Shown here: positions 17,258 to 28,617 of the stretch, one piece after another | How positions within the stretch are numbered: position 1 is the stretch's first letter | Layout: each line of letters starts with the position of its first letter | NCBI RefSeq assembly: GCF_000519265.1 | Contig: NZ_KI912608.1 | Span: 2,699,313-2,763,312, forward strand | DNA: 64,000 bases | Direction of reading: 5' to 3' | Origin: Desulfonatronum lacustre DSM 10312 | GTDB taxonomy: Bacteria; Desulfobacterota; Desulfovibrionia; Desulfovibrionales; Desulfonatronaceae | Notes under the pieces: generated by a model | Told to the model about the DNA's origin: nothing | Database searches by the model: none | Seen by the model: the letters and a program-made list of their open reading frames with translations, nothing else | Made by a program: the position numbers and the translations under genes

Positions 17258-18247
17258 ATGCGCGTATATTACGAACAGGACGCCCCATTGGAGCCGTTGA
17301 TCGGCAAAACCGTGGCCATCATCGGATATGGCAGTCAGGGACATGCCCATGCCCAGAATCTGCGGGATTCCGGCTGCAACGTGGTCATCGGGCAGCGGCC
17401 CGGCGGAGAGAACTGGCGTTTGGCCAAGGAGCACGGTTTCGAGCCCATGAGCGCCGCGGACGCGGCCAAGACCGCCGACGTGATCCAGATCCTGGTCCAG
17501 GACCAGTATCAGCCCAAGGTTTACCAGGAGGAAGTTCTGCCGAACCTTACGGCCGGCAAGACCCTGGTTTTCGCTCACGGGTTCAATATCCATTTCAATC
17601 AGATCCTGCCTCCCAAAGACGTGGACGTGGTCATGGTCGCCCCCAAGGGGCCGGGACACTTAGTGCGCCGGGAGTATGAACGCGGAGGCGGCGTACCGGC
17701 CCTGGTGGCCGTGCATCAGGACGCCACGGGTCAAGCCCTGGCAATGGCCCTGGCCTATGCCCGGGGTATCGGTTCAACCCGTTCCGGGGTCTTGCAGACC
17801 ACCTTCCAGGAAGAAACCGAGACCGATCTTTTCGGCGAACAGGCCGTGCTCTGCGGTGGGGTGAGCGCCCTGATCCGGGCTGGCTACGAAACCTTGATCG
17901 AGGCCGGGTACCAGCCCGAGGTGGCTTATTTTGAATGCATGCACGAACTGAAGCTGATCGTGGACCTGCTGTACGAGGGCGGGTTCAAGAAGATGCATCA
18001 CTCCATCAGCGATACCGCTGAATACGGCGACCTGACCCGCGGACCGCGTTTGGTGGACGGACGGGTCAAGCAGGAAATGAAGCGGGTTCTGGAGGAGATC
18101 CAGCAAGGCCGGTTCGCCAAGGAGTGGATACTGGAGAACCAGGCTGGTCGTCCCGCCTTTTACGCGCTGCGCAGACAGGTGGAGGAGCATCCCATCGAGG
18201 AAGTCGGCGATCGGTTGCGGGGCATGATGGCCTGGCTGCAAAAGTAG
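17258..18247 (+). CDS. ilvC: Ketol-acid reductoisomerase
   Basis: A 329-residue class I enzyme (short form) converting acetolactate or acetohydroxybutyrate to the dihydroxy acids with NADPH and magnesium. The Rossmann motif is [17 protein letters not shown]; the metal-binding helices contain [12 protein letters not shown] and [12 protein letters not shown], and [10 protein letters not shown] is also present. The ATG at 17258 follows AAAAGGAGAAGG; an earlier ATG at 17204 lacks these features. About 130 bases separate it from ilvN, enough for an own promoter. A strong terminator follows. Confidence 0.96.
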   Translation: MRVYYEQDAPLEPLIGKTVAIIGYGSQGHAHAQNLRDSGCNVVIGQRPGGENWRLAKEHGFEPMSAADAAKTADVIQILVQDQYQPKVYQEEVLPNLTAGKTLVFAHGFNIHFNQILPPKDVDVVMVAPKGPGHLVRREYERGGGVPALVAVHQDATGQALAMALAYARGIGSTRSGVLQTTFQEETETDLFGEQAVLCGGVSALIRAGYETLIEAGYQPEVAYFECMHELKLIVDLLYEGGFKKMHHSISDTAEYGDLTRGPRLVDGRVKQEMKRVLEEIQQGRFAKEWILENQAGRPAFYALRRQVEEHPIEEVGDRLRGMMAWLQK

Positions 18248-18295
18248 CCTGTTGCGCACAGCGTAAACGGCTTCCGCCGTGCCCCATCCATCCGT

Positions 18296-18332
18296 CCCGC
18301 CTTCGCCCTGGTTCGAAGGCGGGATTTTTTTT
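18296..18332 (+). terminator. Intrinsic terminator of the ilv cluster
   Basis: A perfect 10-bp stem, CCCGCCTTCG (18296-18305) and CGAAGGCGGG (18314-18323), with an 8-base loop, followed by A and eight T residues (18325-18332). It lies about 50 bases after ilvC. Confidence 0.92.
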
Positions 18333-18358
18333 ATCACGCCCTTTGCCGGTATCCCCCC

Positions 18359-19804
18359 ATGCCCCACACGTCCCCTACCTCCCATACTTCCCCAATGCCC
18401 CCCGCCAAGCCCGTTGTCCTGGTGATCGACGATGAACCCGGCCATCGGCTGATGATCCGCGCCGTTTTGGAGGACGTTGGCTGGGCGGTGCTGGAGGCCG
18501 CGGACGGTGGCGAAGGCCTGGAAGCGTGCAGCGGGAAGGCGAACCTGGATGCCGTCCTTTTGGACATCCGCCTGCCGGACCGGGACGGCATCGCGATTCT
18601 TCAGGAGATCAAGGCCCTGCATCCGCGATTGCCCGTGATCATGCTCACGGCCTTCGGCAGCGTCGGTTCGGCCGTGGAAGCCATGAAGTTGGGAGCGTTC
18701 GACTACCTGACCAAGCCGGCGGACAATGAAGAACTGAAGGCTGTTCTGCTTAAGGCCCGCGATTACCTGGGCCTGGTCCGGGAAAACCAGGACTTGCGCC
18801 GGGCCCTGGGGGAGGAGGATGGGAGCCCCAGACTGGTGGGCCAGAGCCCGGCCATGCAGCGGGTCCTTGATTTGATCCATCAGGTCGGGCCCACCGAGGC
18901 CACGGTCCTGGTTCTGGGCGAATCCGGCACCGGCAAGGAATTGGTAGTCAAGGCGATCCACGCATCCAGCCTGCGGCATGCCGGCCCGTTGGTGGAAATC
19001 AACTGCGCGGCCTTGCCCGGCGAACTCCTGGAGAGCGAGCTGTTCGGCTACGTCAAGGGCGCTTTTACCGGAGCGGTGAGTAACAAGCCCGGTCGGTTTC
19101 AACTGGCCGAAAAGGGGACCTTGTTCCTGGATGAAGTTGGTGACATGCCCCCATCCCTGCAAGCCAAATTATTGCGGGCGCTCCAGGAGCGCACCGTGGA
19201 GCCGTTGGGGGGGACCCAGACCGTACAGGTGGACGTGCGCATCATTGCCGCGACCCACCAGGATCTGCCCAAGCTGGTGTCCTCCGGGGCGTTCCGCGAA
19301 GATTTATACTTCCGGTTGAACGTCCTGGAGATCAAACTGCCTCCGCTTCGAGAACGGCTTGAGGATCTCCCCCTGTTGACCCGCCATCTTTTGCACAAAT
19401 TGTCCTTGAAAAATCGCAAACCTTTTCGAGACATGGGGCCGGGATTTTTGGAAATCCTCACGGCCTACCTCTGGCCCGGCAACGTCCGCGAACTGGAAAA
19501 CGTGCTGGAACGGGCCTTGATTCTGGCCCGCTCGGACATGCTGACGCCGGACTTGTTGCCGGATCATGTCCGGGAGACCGAAAAACCATCTCCGCTTTCC
19601 GCCGTATCTACCCAAAAATCCATCCAGCATGCCCGCTTCGAGGGTGTTGCCGATGAACCTTCATTCGACGCCGCTGAACGCCAGGTACTGGTTTCCGCCT
19701 TGGAAGCGCAGGGCGGCCATCGGGGCAAAACGGCCGAGGCGTTGGGGATAAGCCGCAGAACATTACAATACAAGCTGAACAAACACGGACTGACGTCACG
19801 GTGA
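18359..19804 (+). CDS. Sigma-54-dependent response regulator (NtrC type)
   Basis: A 481-residue three-domain regulator. The receiver domain (about 20-130) has the acidic pair VLVIDDEP, the phosphoacceptor in LLDIRLPDRDG, MLTAFGS and the lysine in LTKPAD. The AAA+ domain (about 155-390) has Walker A GESGTGKE, the sigma-54-contacting GAFTGA loop in YVKGAFTGAVSNK and Walker B GTLFLDEVGD. The C-terminal Fis-type helix-turn-helix is in GKTAEALGISRRTLQYKLNKHG. The first in-frame ATG (18359) lies in a Thr/Ser/Pro-rich prefix, and the ATG at 18395 may be the true start. No histidine kinase is adjacent. The downstream ATPase gene begins four bases later. Confidence 0.9.
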   Translation: MPHTSPTSHTSPMPPAKPVVLVIDDEPGHRLMIRAVLEDVGWAVLEAADGGEGLEACSGKANLDAVLLDIRLPDRDGIAILQEIKALHPRLPVIMLTAFGSVGSAVEAMKLGAFDYLTKPADNEELKAVLLKARDYLGLVRENQDLRRALGEEDGSPRLVGQSPAMQRVLDLIHQVGPTEATVLVLGESGTGKELVVKAIHASSLRHAGPLVEINCAALPGELLESELFGYVKGAFTGAVSNKPGRFQLAEKGTLFLDEVGDMPPSLQAKLLRALQERTVEPLGGTQTVQVDVRIIAATHQDLPKLVSSGAFREDLYFRLNVLEIKLPPLRERLEDLPLLTRHLLHKLSLKNRKPFRDMGPGFLEILTAYLWPGNVRELENVLERALILARSDMLTPDLLPDHVRETEKPSPLSAVSTQKSIQHARFEGVADEPSFDAAERQVLVSALEAQGGHRGKTAEALGISRRTLQYKLNKHGLTSR

Positions 19805-19808
19805 AAAC

Positions 19809-22082
19809 ATGAGCGAGAATTCTCTCTCCAAGACCGCCCAAAGCCCGCAATCCGGGTGCGATGCCCAGGTCCTGTTCAATTCCGTGGTGGAGCGGATTTA
19901 TCTGGCGGACCGCTTCCACGACCTGCTTCCAGATATCGAAGCCTCTTTGCTGCACTTATTGCGGGCCGAACGTTTGACGGTCTATCAGCGCTTGCGCGCC
20001 GACCAGGTGATCGTCTCCAAGTTCAAAAGCGGGGATGAGATCAAGGAGATTCGCGTCCCGCTCTCCCCCACCTCCATTGCCGGATACGTGGCATTGAATC
20101 AGGCCCACTTGTTGATCCGGGATGTATACGACGCCGATGAACTGCAACGGATCCATCCCGCCTTGCGCTTCAACATGGGCTTTGATCAGCGGACCGGTTT
20201 CCGGAGTCGGTCCATGGTTGTAGTTCCCATCACTCACAAAGGCGTCGGGCTCGGCGTGATGCAGCTTCTGAACTGCACGGCCGGGCCGTCATTTTGTGAG
20301 GTCGATCTACGCAACGCGGTCAAGCTGGCGACGATCCTTGGACAAAAATTCTCCGCGGAGTTTCAGGGCACGAACGGGCCTTTCGAATATCTTCTACTCA
20401 AGAACCGGATATCCAGGGAGCAAGTCGAGCAGGTACGTCGTCGCGTCGAGGAGGAGGGCGGAGATGTCTGCACGCTGCTGATCAACGAGGCCGGTCTGCG
20501 GCCCGACGAAGTGGGGCACTCCCTGGAACGGTTCTACCAAGTGCCCTTTCATGCCCATGATCCGAACCTGACCCCGGCCCTGGACTTGGTTCGCCACGTT
20601 TCCGTGGACTATCTGCGCAACCAGAACTGGATTCCCCTGTCCGGGAACGCGGACGAGGTCGTGATTCTGATCGACAATCCGTCGGACATGCAGCGGATCA
20701 CGGAAATCCAGAAGATCGTCAAAGCCGAACGGTACGTCTTCCGTATTGGGCTGCCCGAAGACATTCAGCGTTACCTTGGGCAGGATCTGCGGGCCAAGGA
20801 TGAGGCGGACATCTCGGACTTGGTTGTCCGCCTGGAGGAAGAGGGTGGGGCCTGTGAGCTGACGGAAGACGTGGACGACACCCTCAGCGAGAACACGGCC
20901 ACGGTGATTCAATTGGTCAACAAACTGATCCTGGAAGCCCACCGCCAGAATGCCTCGGACATCCACATTGAACCGGAAAAAGGGGCTGCTCCGGCCCTGG
21001 TCCGGTACCGCGTGGACGGCTTGTGTCGTCCGACCTTGCGGATACCGGCCAGCCACGTCCGGGCGGTCATCGCCCGGATTAAGGTCATGTCCGGGTTGGA
21101 TATTTCCGAGCGCCGCAAGCCACAGGACGGAAAATGTCTGGTCCGTCTGGCCGACACTCCTCTGGAGCTGCGCGTGGTGACCATGCCCACGGTGAACGGG
21201 GAGAGCGCCGTATTGCGGCTCTTGGCCGCAAGCCGGGCCCTGCCTCTGGAGAAACTGGCCTTGTCTCCAGGGAACATGGACCGAACCCTGGAACTGATTT
21301 CACGACCCCACGGCATCTTCCTGGTGGTCGGCCCCACCGGTTCGGGCAAGACCACGACCCTGCACGCGGTTCTTGGGCATATCAACAAACCGGACCGGAA
21401 AATCTGGGCCGCCGAAGACCCGGTGGAGATCACCCAGCCGGGGTTGCAGCAGCTTCAAGTCCAGCCCAAGATCGGGATGACCTTTGCCTCGGCGCTGCGC
21501 TCTTTCCTGCGAGCCGACCCGGACGTGATCATGATCGGCGAAATGCGGGACGCGGAAACGGCCCAAGCAGGGGTGGAAGCGTCGCTCACCGGGCACCTGG
21601 TCTTCTCAACCCTGCACACGAATTCCGCCCCCGAAACCCTGGTTCGACTTCTGGACATGGGCATTGAACCCATCATTTTTTCCGACGCCGTACTGGGCGT
21701 TCTGGCCCAACGTTTGCTGCGCACACTCTGCGAAAAGTGCAAGACGCCCTACACGCCGTCTTCCGATGAACTGGAAGCGATCGTGCATCAATACGGCGAA
21801 GAGTATGTCGACGAGTTGGGTTTGGCCGACGGCCCGCCGCCCCTGTATCGAGCGGTGGGTTGCCCTGCGTGCGGAAATTCCGGATACAAAGGGCGCATGG
21901 GAGTCCATGAGCTCCTGGTGGGTACCCCTGAAATCCGTGCCCTCATAGCAGGCAAGGCCGGGGCCGCGGAACTGCGTCGGCAAGCCATGGCGCAAGGCAT
22001 GCGGACGCTGATGCAGGACGGGATTCAAAAAGTCCTGAGGGGCTGGAGCGATTTTGAGCAGGTCCGGAGAATCGCCGTGTGA
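19809..22082 (+). CDS. GAF-containing PilB/GspE-type secretion ATPase
   Basis: A 757-residue fusion. Residues about 15-190 form a GAF sensor domain (RSMVVVPITHKGVGLGVMQLLN). Residues about 200-330 are an MshEN/T2SSE N-terminal domain. The hexameric ATPase covers about 360-720, with SDIHIEPE, Walker A GPTGSGKTTT near residue 508, the Asp box EDPVEI, Walker B LRADPDVIMIGEMRD, the His box TGHLVFSTLHTN, and the zinc tetracysteine CEKCKTPY with CPACGNSGYKGR. It would power pilus or pseudopilus assembly at the inner membrane. A GAF domain on such an ATPase is unusual and suggests that assembly is switched by a small ligand. It is coupled to the NtrC-type regulator, and no other pilus genes are adjacent. 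Confidence 0.88.
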   Translation: MSENSLSKTAQSPQSGCDAQVLFNSVVERIYLADRFHDLLPDIEASLLHLLRAERLTVYQRLRADQVIVSKFKSGDEIKEIRVPLSPTSIAGYVALNQAHLLIRDVYDADELQRIHPALRFNMGFDQRTGFRSRSMVVVPITHKGVGLGVMQLLNCTAGPSFCEVDLRNAVKLATILGQKFSAEFQGTNGPFEYLLLKNRISREQVEQVRRRVEEEGGDVCTLLINEAGLRPDEVGHSLERFYQVPFHAHDPNLTPALDLVRHVSVDYLRNQNWIPLSGNADEVVILIDNPSDMQRITEIQKIVKAERYVFRIGLPEDIQRYLGQDLRAKDEADISDLVVRLEEEGGACELTEDVDDTLSENTATVIQLVNKLILEAHRQNASDIHIEPEKGAAPALVRYRVDGLCRPTLRIPASHVRAVIARIKVMSGLDISERRKPQDGKCLVRLADTPLELRVVTMPTVNGESAVLRLLAASRALPLEKLALSPGNMDRTLELISRPHGIFLVVGPTGSGKTTTLHAVLGHINKPDRKIWAAEDPVEITQPGLQQLQVQPKIGMTFASALRSFLRADPDVIMIGEMRDAETAQAGVEASLTGHLVFSTLHTNSAPETLVRLLDMGIEPIIFSDAVLGVLAQRLLRTLCEKCKTPYTPSSDELEAIVHQYGEEYVDELGLADGPPPLYRAVGCPACGNSGYKGRMGVHELLVGTPEIRALIAGKAGAAELRRQAMAQGMRTLMQDGIQKVLRGWSDFEQVRRIAV

Positions 22083-22122
22083 CCGACATCGCTCTGGTTT
22101 AGGATGAGCGATGGGGACGCCC

Positions 22123-22158
22123 AAAAAAAACGAAAGCGGATCAATTGATCCGCTTTCG
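22123..22158 (-). terminator. Intrinsic terminator of the atp operon
   Basis: A perfect 28-base palindrome at 22131-22158 (14-bp stem, half-site CGAAAGCGGATCAA) is followed on the minus strand by eight T residues (A tract at 22123-22130). It ends minus-strand transcription after atpC and may also stop plus-strand transcription from the ATPase gene. Confidence 0.85.
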
Positions 22159-22218
22159 TCATATCCGGCTTCCACTGTCATTATTGACGCCGGTTTTGGT
22201 TCATTTTGGCTGAAGAGA

Positions 22219-22626
22219 CTAGACAGCCAGGTTGCGTGTCTTCATTCGCGCCAGGGCGCGTTGGAGTGCGGCCTGGGATCTGGCAAAGTCGATCTGGGCC
22301 TTTTGTTCGACAAGCCGATTTTCGGCTCGCTCCCTGGCCTTTCTGGCCCGTTCCAGGTCGATCTCCTCGGCCCGCTCGGCCACTTCCGCCAGGACGCTTA
22401 TCTTGTTCGAGGAAACTTCGGCAAAGCCGCCGGAGAGAAAAATCCAGTGCTTTCGTCCGTCCTTGTTGTAGTGCAGACTGCCGACGCCCAGGGCCGACAG
22501 AAAGGGCGCGTGGTCCGGCAGGATGCCGAACTCGCCGTTGTACCCCGGAGCACCGACAAACTCGACGTCCTCACTGAGCAGCTTCCGGTCGGGAGTGACG
22601 ATTTCCAAGTGTATGGTCTTGGCCAT
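22219..22626 (-). CDS. atpC: ATP synthase epsilon subunit
   Basis: A 135-residue F1 central-stalk subunit. The N-terminal beta sandwich is recognised by [18 protein letters not shown] and [20 protein letters not shown]. The C-terminal two-helix hairpin ([18 protein letters not shown]) is the part that can inhibit ATP hydrolysis. It starts 18 bases after atpD and is the last gene of the operon. Confidence 0.96.
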   Translation of the reverse strand: MAKTIHLEIVTPDRKLLSEDVEFVGAPGYNGEFGILPDHAPFLSALGVGSLHYNKDGRKHWIFLSGGFAEVSSNKISVLAEVAERAEEIDLERARKARERAENRLVEQKAQIDFARSQAALQRALARMKTRNLAV

Positions 22627-22644
22627 AATCTGCCACCTTCCAGC

Positions 22645-24051
<1,407 letters not shown>

Positions 24052-24067
24052 CTACTACGCCCCCTCT

Positions 24068-24949
24068 TTAGGCTGATTTCAGAGCTTCAGCGCCGCCGAC
24101 GATATCCATCAGCTCTGTGGTAATGGCGCTTTGCCTGGCCTTGTTATAGACCAACGTCAAAGATTTCGACAATTCGTCACAATTTTTCGTCGCGTTGTCC
24201 ATGGCCCGCATCCGAGCGGCATGTTCGCTGGCGTTCGTATCCAGAAGCCCTCTGTAGATCTGCACGTTTACGAAACGAGGCAGCAATTCGGCGAGAATGC
24301 CTTCCACCGACGGTTCGTAAATGTACTCGCTGGCGGGTCCCTGAACTTCCTCCACCTCGGCTGCTTCCGAAGCGATGGGCAGAACACGCAGGGAGACGAC
24401 CTCCTGCTTGGCGAAACTGATGAATTTTCCGAAGACGATGATCACTTCATCGAACTCGTGGTTCAAATATCCGTTCATCAGGCTTGTGCCCAGTTCCGTG
24501 CCCAGGGTGAAGTCGAAGGTGTTCATCACGTTGACGTGATCAGCACGGATGGGCCACGGCTGCTTGCGCATCACGTCCCGTCCCTTTTTTCCGACGCAGA
24601 CGATCTCCACTTCTTTGCCGACGGCTTCTTTCTCCGCCGCCAGCTTACGGGCCTTGGTGATCAGGTTGACGTTAAAGCTGCCGCACAATCCGCGGTCCGC
24701 GGTGACCAGGACGATCACGACTTTTTTGATTGCCTCGCGCACCTCAAGCAACGGGTGAGCCGAGGTGTCCGTGCGGCCGCTCAAATCCGTGAGCATCTCG
24801 TATAACTTGTCCGCATATGGTCTGAACTGCTCAATGCGTTGCTGAGCCTTGCGCAATTTCGCCGAGGCCACCATGTTCATGGCCTTGGTGATCTGCTTGG
24901 TTTTCTTGACCCCGCCGATCTTGCGCTGAATGTCCTTCAAAGAAGCCAT
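24068..24949 (-). CDS. atpG: ATP synthase gamma subunit
   Basis: A 293-residue rotor subunit. The N-terminus MASLKDIQRKIGGVKKTKQI and the C-terminus ARQSAITTELMDIVGGAEAL are the two coiled-coil helices that enter the alpha-beta ring; VLVTADRGLCGSFNVN is in the central domain. RBS AGGAGAG. It transmits rotation from the c ring to the catalytic sites. Confidence 0.97.
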   Translation of the reverse strand: MASLKDIQRKIGGVKKTKQITKAMNMVASAKLRKAQQRIEQFRPYADKLYEMLTDLSGRTDTSAHPLLEVREAIKKVVIVLVTADRGLCGSFNVNLITKARKLAAEKEAVGKEVEIVCVGKKGRDVMRKQPWPIRADHVNVMNTFDFTLGTELGTSLMNGYLNHEFDEVIIVFGKFISFAKQEVVSLRVLPIASEAAEVEEVQGPASEYIYEPSVEGILAELLPRFVNVQIYRGLLDTNASEHAARMRAMDNATKNCDELSKSLTLVYNKARQSAITTELMDIVGGAEALKSA

Positions 24950-24966
24950 TGTACTCTCCTCAATGG

Positions 24967-26478
24967 TTATTCAGCCTGAAAGGTCTTCTTCATCGTCTCG
25001 ATGGCTTCACGCAGCTTGGCTTCAAGATCCGCGTCCAGGGCCTGCTTGGTCTTGATGTCGTCCAGAATATCGGGACGCTGGTTGCGCATGTACTCTTGCA
25101 GTTCGGTCTCAAACTTGAACACTGCGGACACCGGGAGGTCGTCCATCAGGCCGCGGGTTCCGGCGTACAAGGAAATGACCTGTTCAGCCACGGTCATGGG
25201 CTGATACTGAGGCTGCTTCAGAAGTTCAACCAGTCGCATGCCGCGATTGAGGCGCTGCTGGGTGGACTTGTCCAGGTCGGAACCGAACTGGGCGAAGGCG
25301 GCCAGTTCGCGGTACTGGGCCAAATCCAGGCGCAAGGTTCCGGCGACCTGCTTCATGGCCTTGATCTGGGCGGCGCCGCCCACGCGGGAGACGGACAACC
25401 CGACGTTGATGGCCGGACGAACACCGGCGTAGAACAGACTGGGTTCCAGGTAGACCTGACCGTCGGTGATGGAGATGACGTTGGTCGGAATGTAAGCGGA
25501 GACGTCGCCGGCCTGGGTTTCGATGATCGGCAGGGCGGTGAGGGAACCGGCGCCCATGGCGTCGTTGACCTTGGCGGAGCGCTCCAGCAGGCGGGAGTGG
25601 TTGTAGAAGATGTCGCCGGGGAAGGCTTCACGTCCCGGAGGACGACGCAGCAGCAGGGACATCTGGCGGTAGGCCACGGCCTGCTTGGAAAGGTCATCGT
25701 AAATAATCAGGGAGTGCTTGCCGCTGTCCCGGTAGTATTCGGCCATGGTGCAGCCGGAGTAGGCCGCGATGTACTGCAGGGAGGCCGGTTCGGAAGCCGT
25801 GGCGGAGATGACCGTGGTGTATTCCATGGCACCGTATTTGCGCAGGGTGTCCACGACCAGGGCGACGGTGGACTTCTTCTGGCCGATGGCCACGTAAAAG
25901 CAGTGGATGTCGCTTTCCTTCTGGGCCAGGATGGCGTCCAGGCAGAGAGCTGTTTTCCCGATCTGACGGTCGCCGATGACCAGTTCGCGCTGTCCGCGAC
26001 CGATGGGGGTCATGGCGTCGATGGCCTTCAGCCCGGTGTACATGGGCTCGTGAACGGACTTCCTGGCCACGATGCCGGGAGCCTTGATTTCAACTTTCCG
26101 GATTTCCTTGGCTTCGATGGGTCCTAGACCGTCCAGGGGATTTCCCAAGGGGTCGATGACCCGGCCGACCACCGCGTCGCCTACGGGCACGGAGAAAATC
26201 CGTCCGGTCCGCTTGACCGTGTCGCCTTCCTTGATGTTCGTGACTTCGCCCAACAGCGCGACGCCGACGTTGTCCTCTTCGAGGTTCAATACCATGCCGT
26301 AGACGCCGCCGGGGAATTCCAGCAGCTCCATGGCCATGGCGTTTTCAACGCCGTAGACGCGAGCGATTCCGTCGCCAACGGAGAGGACGACGCCGGTTTC
26401 GCTCATTTCCACGCGCTGTTCGTAATTCTGAATCTGGCTCTCAATAATTTTGCTGATTTCATCTGCTTTGATCTGCAT
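24967..26478 (-). CDS. atpA: ATP synthase alpha subunit
   Basis: A 503-residue non-catalytic F1 subunit. The nucleotide loop is [15 protein letters not shown] and the alpha-specific signature [11 protein letters not shown] is intact. The N-terminal crown sequence [22 protein letters not shown] is typical. It lies five bases after atpH. The a and c subunits of F0 are not in the window, as is normal in Desulfovibrionales, where atpB and atpE lie elsewhere. Confidence 0.98.
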   Translation of the reverse strand: MQIKADEISKIIESQIQNYEQRVEMSETGVVLSVGDGIARVYGVENAMAMELLEFPGGVYGMVLNLEEDNVGVALLGEVTNIKEGDTVKRTGRIFSVPVGDAVVGRVIDPLGNPLDGLGPIEAKEIRKVEIKAPGIVARKSVHEPMYTGLKAIDAMTPIGRGQRELVIGDRQIGKTALCLDAILAQKESDIHCFYVAIGQKKSTVALVVDTLRKYGAMEYTTVISATASEPASLQYIAAYSGCTMAEYYRDSGKHSLIIYDDLSKQAVAYRQMSLLLRRPPGREAFPGDIFYNHSRLLERSAKVNDAMGAGSLTALPIIETQAGDVSAYIPTNVISITDGQVYLEPSLFYAGVRPAINVGLSVSRVGGAAQIKAMKQVAGTLRLDLAQYRELAAFAQFGSDLDKSTQQRLNRGMRLVELLKQPQYQPMTVAEQVISLYAGTRGLMDDLPVSAVFKFETELQEYMRNQRPDILDDIKTKQALDADLEAKLREAIETMKKTFQAE

Positions 26479-26483
26479 GGCCG

Positions 26484-27035
26484 TTACTCACCCCTCTTGA
26501 TGGTTTCTTTCATCGCGACCAGTTGGGCCCGAAGGCTGGCATCCAGTACCCTGTCCCCAATCTTCAACACGAGTCCCCCCAAAATTTGCGGGTCCACGGC
26601 ATAATCGAGAATCAACTGGCGGCTGGTCTTTTCCTCCAGCGATTTCTTGAGCTTTTTTTGAATTTCCGGCTCCAGGTTGATGGCCGTGATCATTCGGCCT
26701 CGGGCCACGCCTTGGTGCTCGTCCAGCAACTCAGCATAGTAGGCCTGGATGTCCGCCAGAAATCCCAGTCTGTTGTTGTCCGCCAGCAGATGACAGAAGT
26801 TGACGACCATCTGCTTGGCTTTGATCTTTGAAAGAATCGCGTTGACCACAGCCTTCTTTTCTTCCACCTTGAAGACGGGATTGCGGAATATGCGGTCCAA
26901 CTGCGGCGACTCGTTCAATGCCTTGGCCAACCCGGAGAGGTCCTTGCCGTAGGCGACAAGTTCCGCGTCCCCCTGGGGCACGCCCAAGGAGAAGAGAGCC
27001 CGGGCGTATCTGCGCGCCACGATGTTTCCAATCAA
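26484..27035 (-). CDS. atpH: ATP synthase delta subunit
   Basis: A 183-residue F1 subunit that links the alpha crown to the peripheral b/b' stalk. The helical N-terminal domain begins [17 protein letters not shown]. The C-terminal conserved block is [28 protein letters not shown]. Its ATG overlaps the atpF stop codon (ATGA), so translation of the two stalk proteins is coupled. Confidence 0.95.
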   Translation of the reverse strand: MIGNIVARRYARALFSLGVPQGDAELVAYGKDLSGLAKALNESPQLDRIFRNPVFKVEEKKAVVNAILSKIKAKQMVVNFCHLLADNNRLGFLADIQAYYAELLDEHQGVARGRMITAINLEPEIQKKLKKSLEEKTSRQLILDYAVDPQILGGLVLKIGDRVLDASLRAQLVAMKETIKRGE

Positions 27036-27598
27036 TGCAGCACCACCCTTGTTAAGGATTGTTGGATCAATTTTTCATGGCCTTCCTTGGTCAACTGGCT
27101 TTGGATCATTTTCTCGGCTGTTTCCACAACCATGTCGGCCAGCTCCTCGCGGAGTCGTTCCGTGGCCAGCTTGTATTCCTGGGTTGCGGCCGTTTCGGCC
27201 TGGGCCTTGATCTGCGCCGCTTTTTCATGTGCTTGGGCGATGATGGTTCGCTTCAGCGTCTCTCCCTGGCTCTGGAAGTCGGCAAGCACCCGTTCGCGCT
27301 CGGCGTCCAGGTCCTTGATCTGGGCTTCGACTTCCCGCAATTTTTTATCGGCATCAATGCGGCGTTGATCCATGTCGATGAGATCGTCCCGAATTTTTTC
27401 CCGCCGGGAGGTGAGCATCTGGCCGATGCGCTTTCCGGCTGCCCAATAGAGAATCCCGACGAAGATGATGAAGTTGATGATTCGCCAAGCAAGATCTTTC
27501 CATTTCGCCATTGCGTCCACACCAGCGGATGCCCAAAACAAACCAATGCTTATCAGCACCAGGACAGCCGTGATTAAAATAGCCACGTTGCGTTTCAA
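27032..27598 (-). CDS. atpF: ATP synthase b subunit
   Basis: About 188 residues: an N-terminal hydrophobic stretch (possibly a cleaved or re-entrant segment, VAILITAVLVLISIGLFWASA), a second membrane helix (RIINFIIFVGILYWAAG) and a long charged coiled coil to residue 165. The open frame starts with TTG at 27604, but a second TTG at 27598 sits at the proper distance from AAGGAGG and gives MKRNVAIL, so I prefer it. It pairs with the upstream b' subunit to form the stator. Confidence 0.9.
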   Translation of the reverse strand: MKRNVAILITAVLVLISIGLFWASAGVDAMAKWKDLAWRIINFIIFVGILYWAAGKRIGQMLTSRREKIRDDLIDMDQRRIDADKKLREVEAQIKDLDAERERVLADFQSQGETLKRTIIAQAHEKAAQIKAQAETAATQEYKLATERLREELADMVVETAEKMIQSQLTKEGHEKLIQQSLTRVVLH

Positions 27599-27627
27599 CT
27601 CCAAGCCCTCCTTACAATTGATTACGG

Positions 27628-28053
27628 TTACACGGCCCAGCTAACGACTTTTTCCGTGACCTGCCGGGCGAACCCGTCGACTCGGGATGTCAGGGTCTTC
27701 TTGCCGGCGCGCACCTGCGCCGCGGCGTCCTCGCGAGCCGCCTTCAATTCTTGAGCCGCTGACTTGTTGGCCCCGTCCAGCAACGTGGCCTCTTCTTGGT
27801 ATCCTTCGGCCTTGAACTGGGAACGGATTTCCACGCCCTGTTGCTGGGCAACGGTCAGAGCGCCGGTATAGGCCGCCATTTTTTCTTGAGCTTGAGCCGT
27901 GAAGTTCTCCACGTCACGCAGCTGCTCCGACAAACGTTGGGCGCGCTTCTTGATGACCGCCCGGATCGGTCGATAGAGGATCGCGTTGAGCACAGCCAGA
28001 ACAATGAAGAAATTGATCAGCTGAATGAGCATGGAAATGTTGACATCAATCAT
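27628..28053 (-). CDS. atpF': ATP synthase b' subunit
   Basis: A 141-residue second b-type subunit. One N-terminal membrane helix (MLIQLINFFIVLAVLNAILYRPI) is followed by an alanine- and glutamate-rich coiled coil. The split b/b' arrangement, with the shorter form first, occurs in Desulfovibrionales, cyanobacteria and alphaproteobacteria. RBS GGAGGGCAGACT. It is the first gene of the operon after a likely promoter. Confidence 0.92.
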   Translation of the reverse strand: MIDVNISMLIQLINFFIVLAVLNAILYRPIRAVIKKRAQRLSEQLRDVENFTAQAQEKMAAYTGALTVAQQQGVEIRSQFKAEGYQEEATLLDGANKSAAQELKAAREDAAAQVRAGKKTLTSRVDGFARQVTEKVVSWAV

Positions 28054-28100
28054 AGTCTGCCCTCCGGGTGAGTATGTGAATTTTAGTGCAAGCCAAACGG

Positions 28101-28129
28101 CCTCTACCGAATTTTACGTTCTCTGTCAA
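28101..28129 (-). promoter_or_regulatory. Candidate promoter of the atp operon
   Basis: On the minus strand TTGACA (28124-28129) is followed after 17 bases by TAGAGG (28101-28106), about 50 bases before the atpF' start. The -35 box is consensus, while the -10 is poor. The whole gap of about 110 bases between bactofilin and atpF' is AT-rich compared with its surroundings. Confidence 0.35.
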
Positions 28130-28163
28130 AAGGTTTTCATTTTTTTCACGTACTCTGTTTGAC

Positions 28164-28595
28164 TCAAGAAGATGATTCGGAATCTTCTCGAGGCATTGGG
28201 AGTTCGGCGACGGTCTCGGTGGCGGTTGCGGACATCACCACGTCGCCGTCCAGGACCGCTCCTTCCTCGATGATCAGGGTCGGAGCACGTACCGAACCTT
28301 GCAGCCGGGCCGTCTTGTGCAGGACGATTTTGTCCTCCGCCGTGACGCGTCCCTTCAGCAGGCCGCTGAGGATCAGACTGCCCACGGCGACTTCGCCGTC
28401 GATCTTGGCGTCCTGTCCGACGATCAGGGTGCCTTGCGAATCGATTCTTCCGAGAAAGGCCCCGTCGATGCGTACCGCCCCTTGAAAGTGAAGTTTTCCT
28501 TCGTACGACGTTCCAGAGCCCAGGAAGGCGTTGATCTCGTCTTTGGCCATGGCTGGAGTTCCTTTATTGGTGTCTTTTGAAAAGAGCGCACACAT
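28164..28595 (-). CDS. Bactofilin
   Basis: A polymer-forming cytoskeletal protein of 128 to 143 residues. The body is the bactofilin beta-helix: repeating hydrophobic turns such as GKLHFQGAVRIDGAFLGRID, DGEVAVGSLILSGLLKGRV and GSVRAPTLIIEEGAVLDGDV. Two starts are possible. The one at 28595 gives MCALFSKDTNK, resembling the short membrane-targeting tail of bactofilins. The one at 28550 (MAKDEINAFLG) has a slightly better AAAGGA leader. Bactofilins nucleate nonpolar filaments that guide cell-wall synthesis. Its place directly after rodA fits that role. Confidence 0.9.
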   Translation of the reverse strand: MCALFSKDTNKGTPAMAKDEINAFLGSGTSYEGKLHFQGAVRIDGAFLGRIDSQGTLIVGQDAKIDGEVAVGSLILSGLLKGRVTAEDKIVLHKTARLQGSVRAPTLIIEEGAVLDGDVVMSATATETVAELPMPREDSESSS

Positions 28596-28617
28596 GGATT
28601 GATGCTCTCCGGGTTGA

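Noticed and set aside
24949-26127. 392-codon open frame on the plus strand
   Set aside because: Antisense shadow of atpA; glycine/histidine/valine-rich translation without family similarity.
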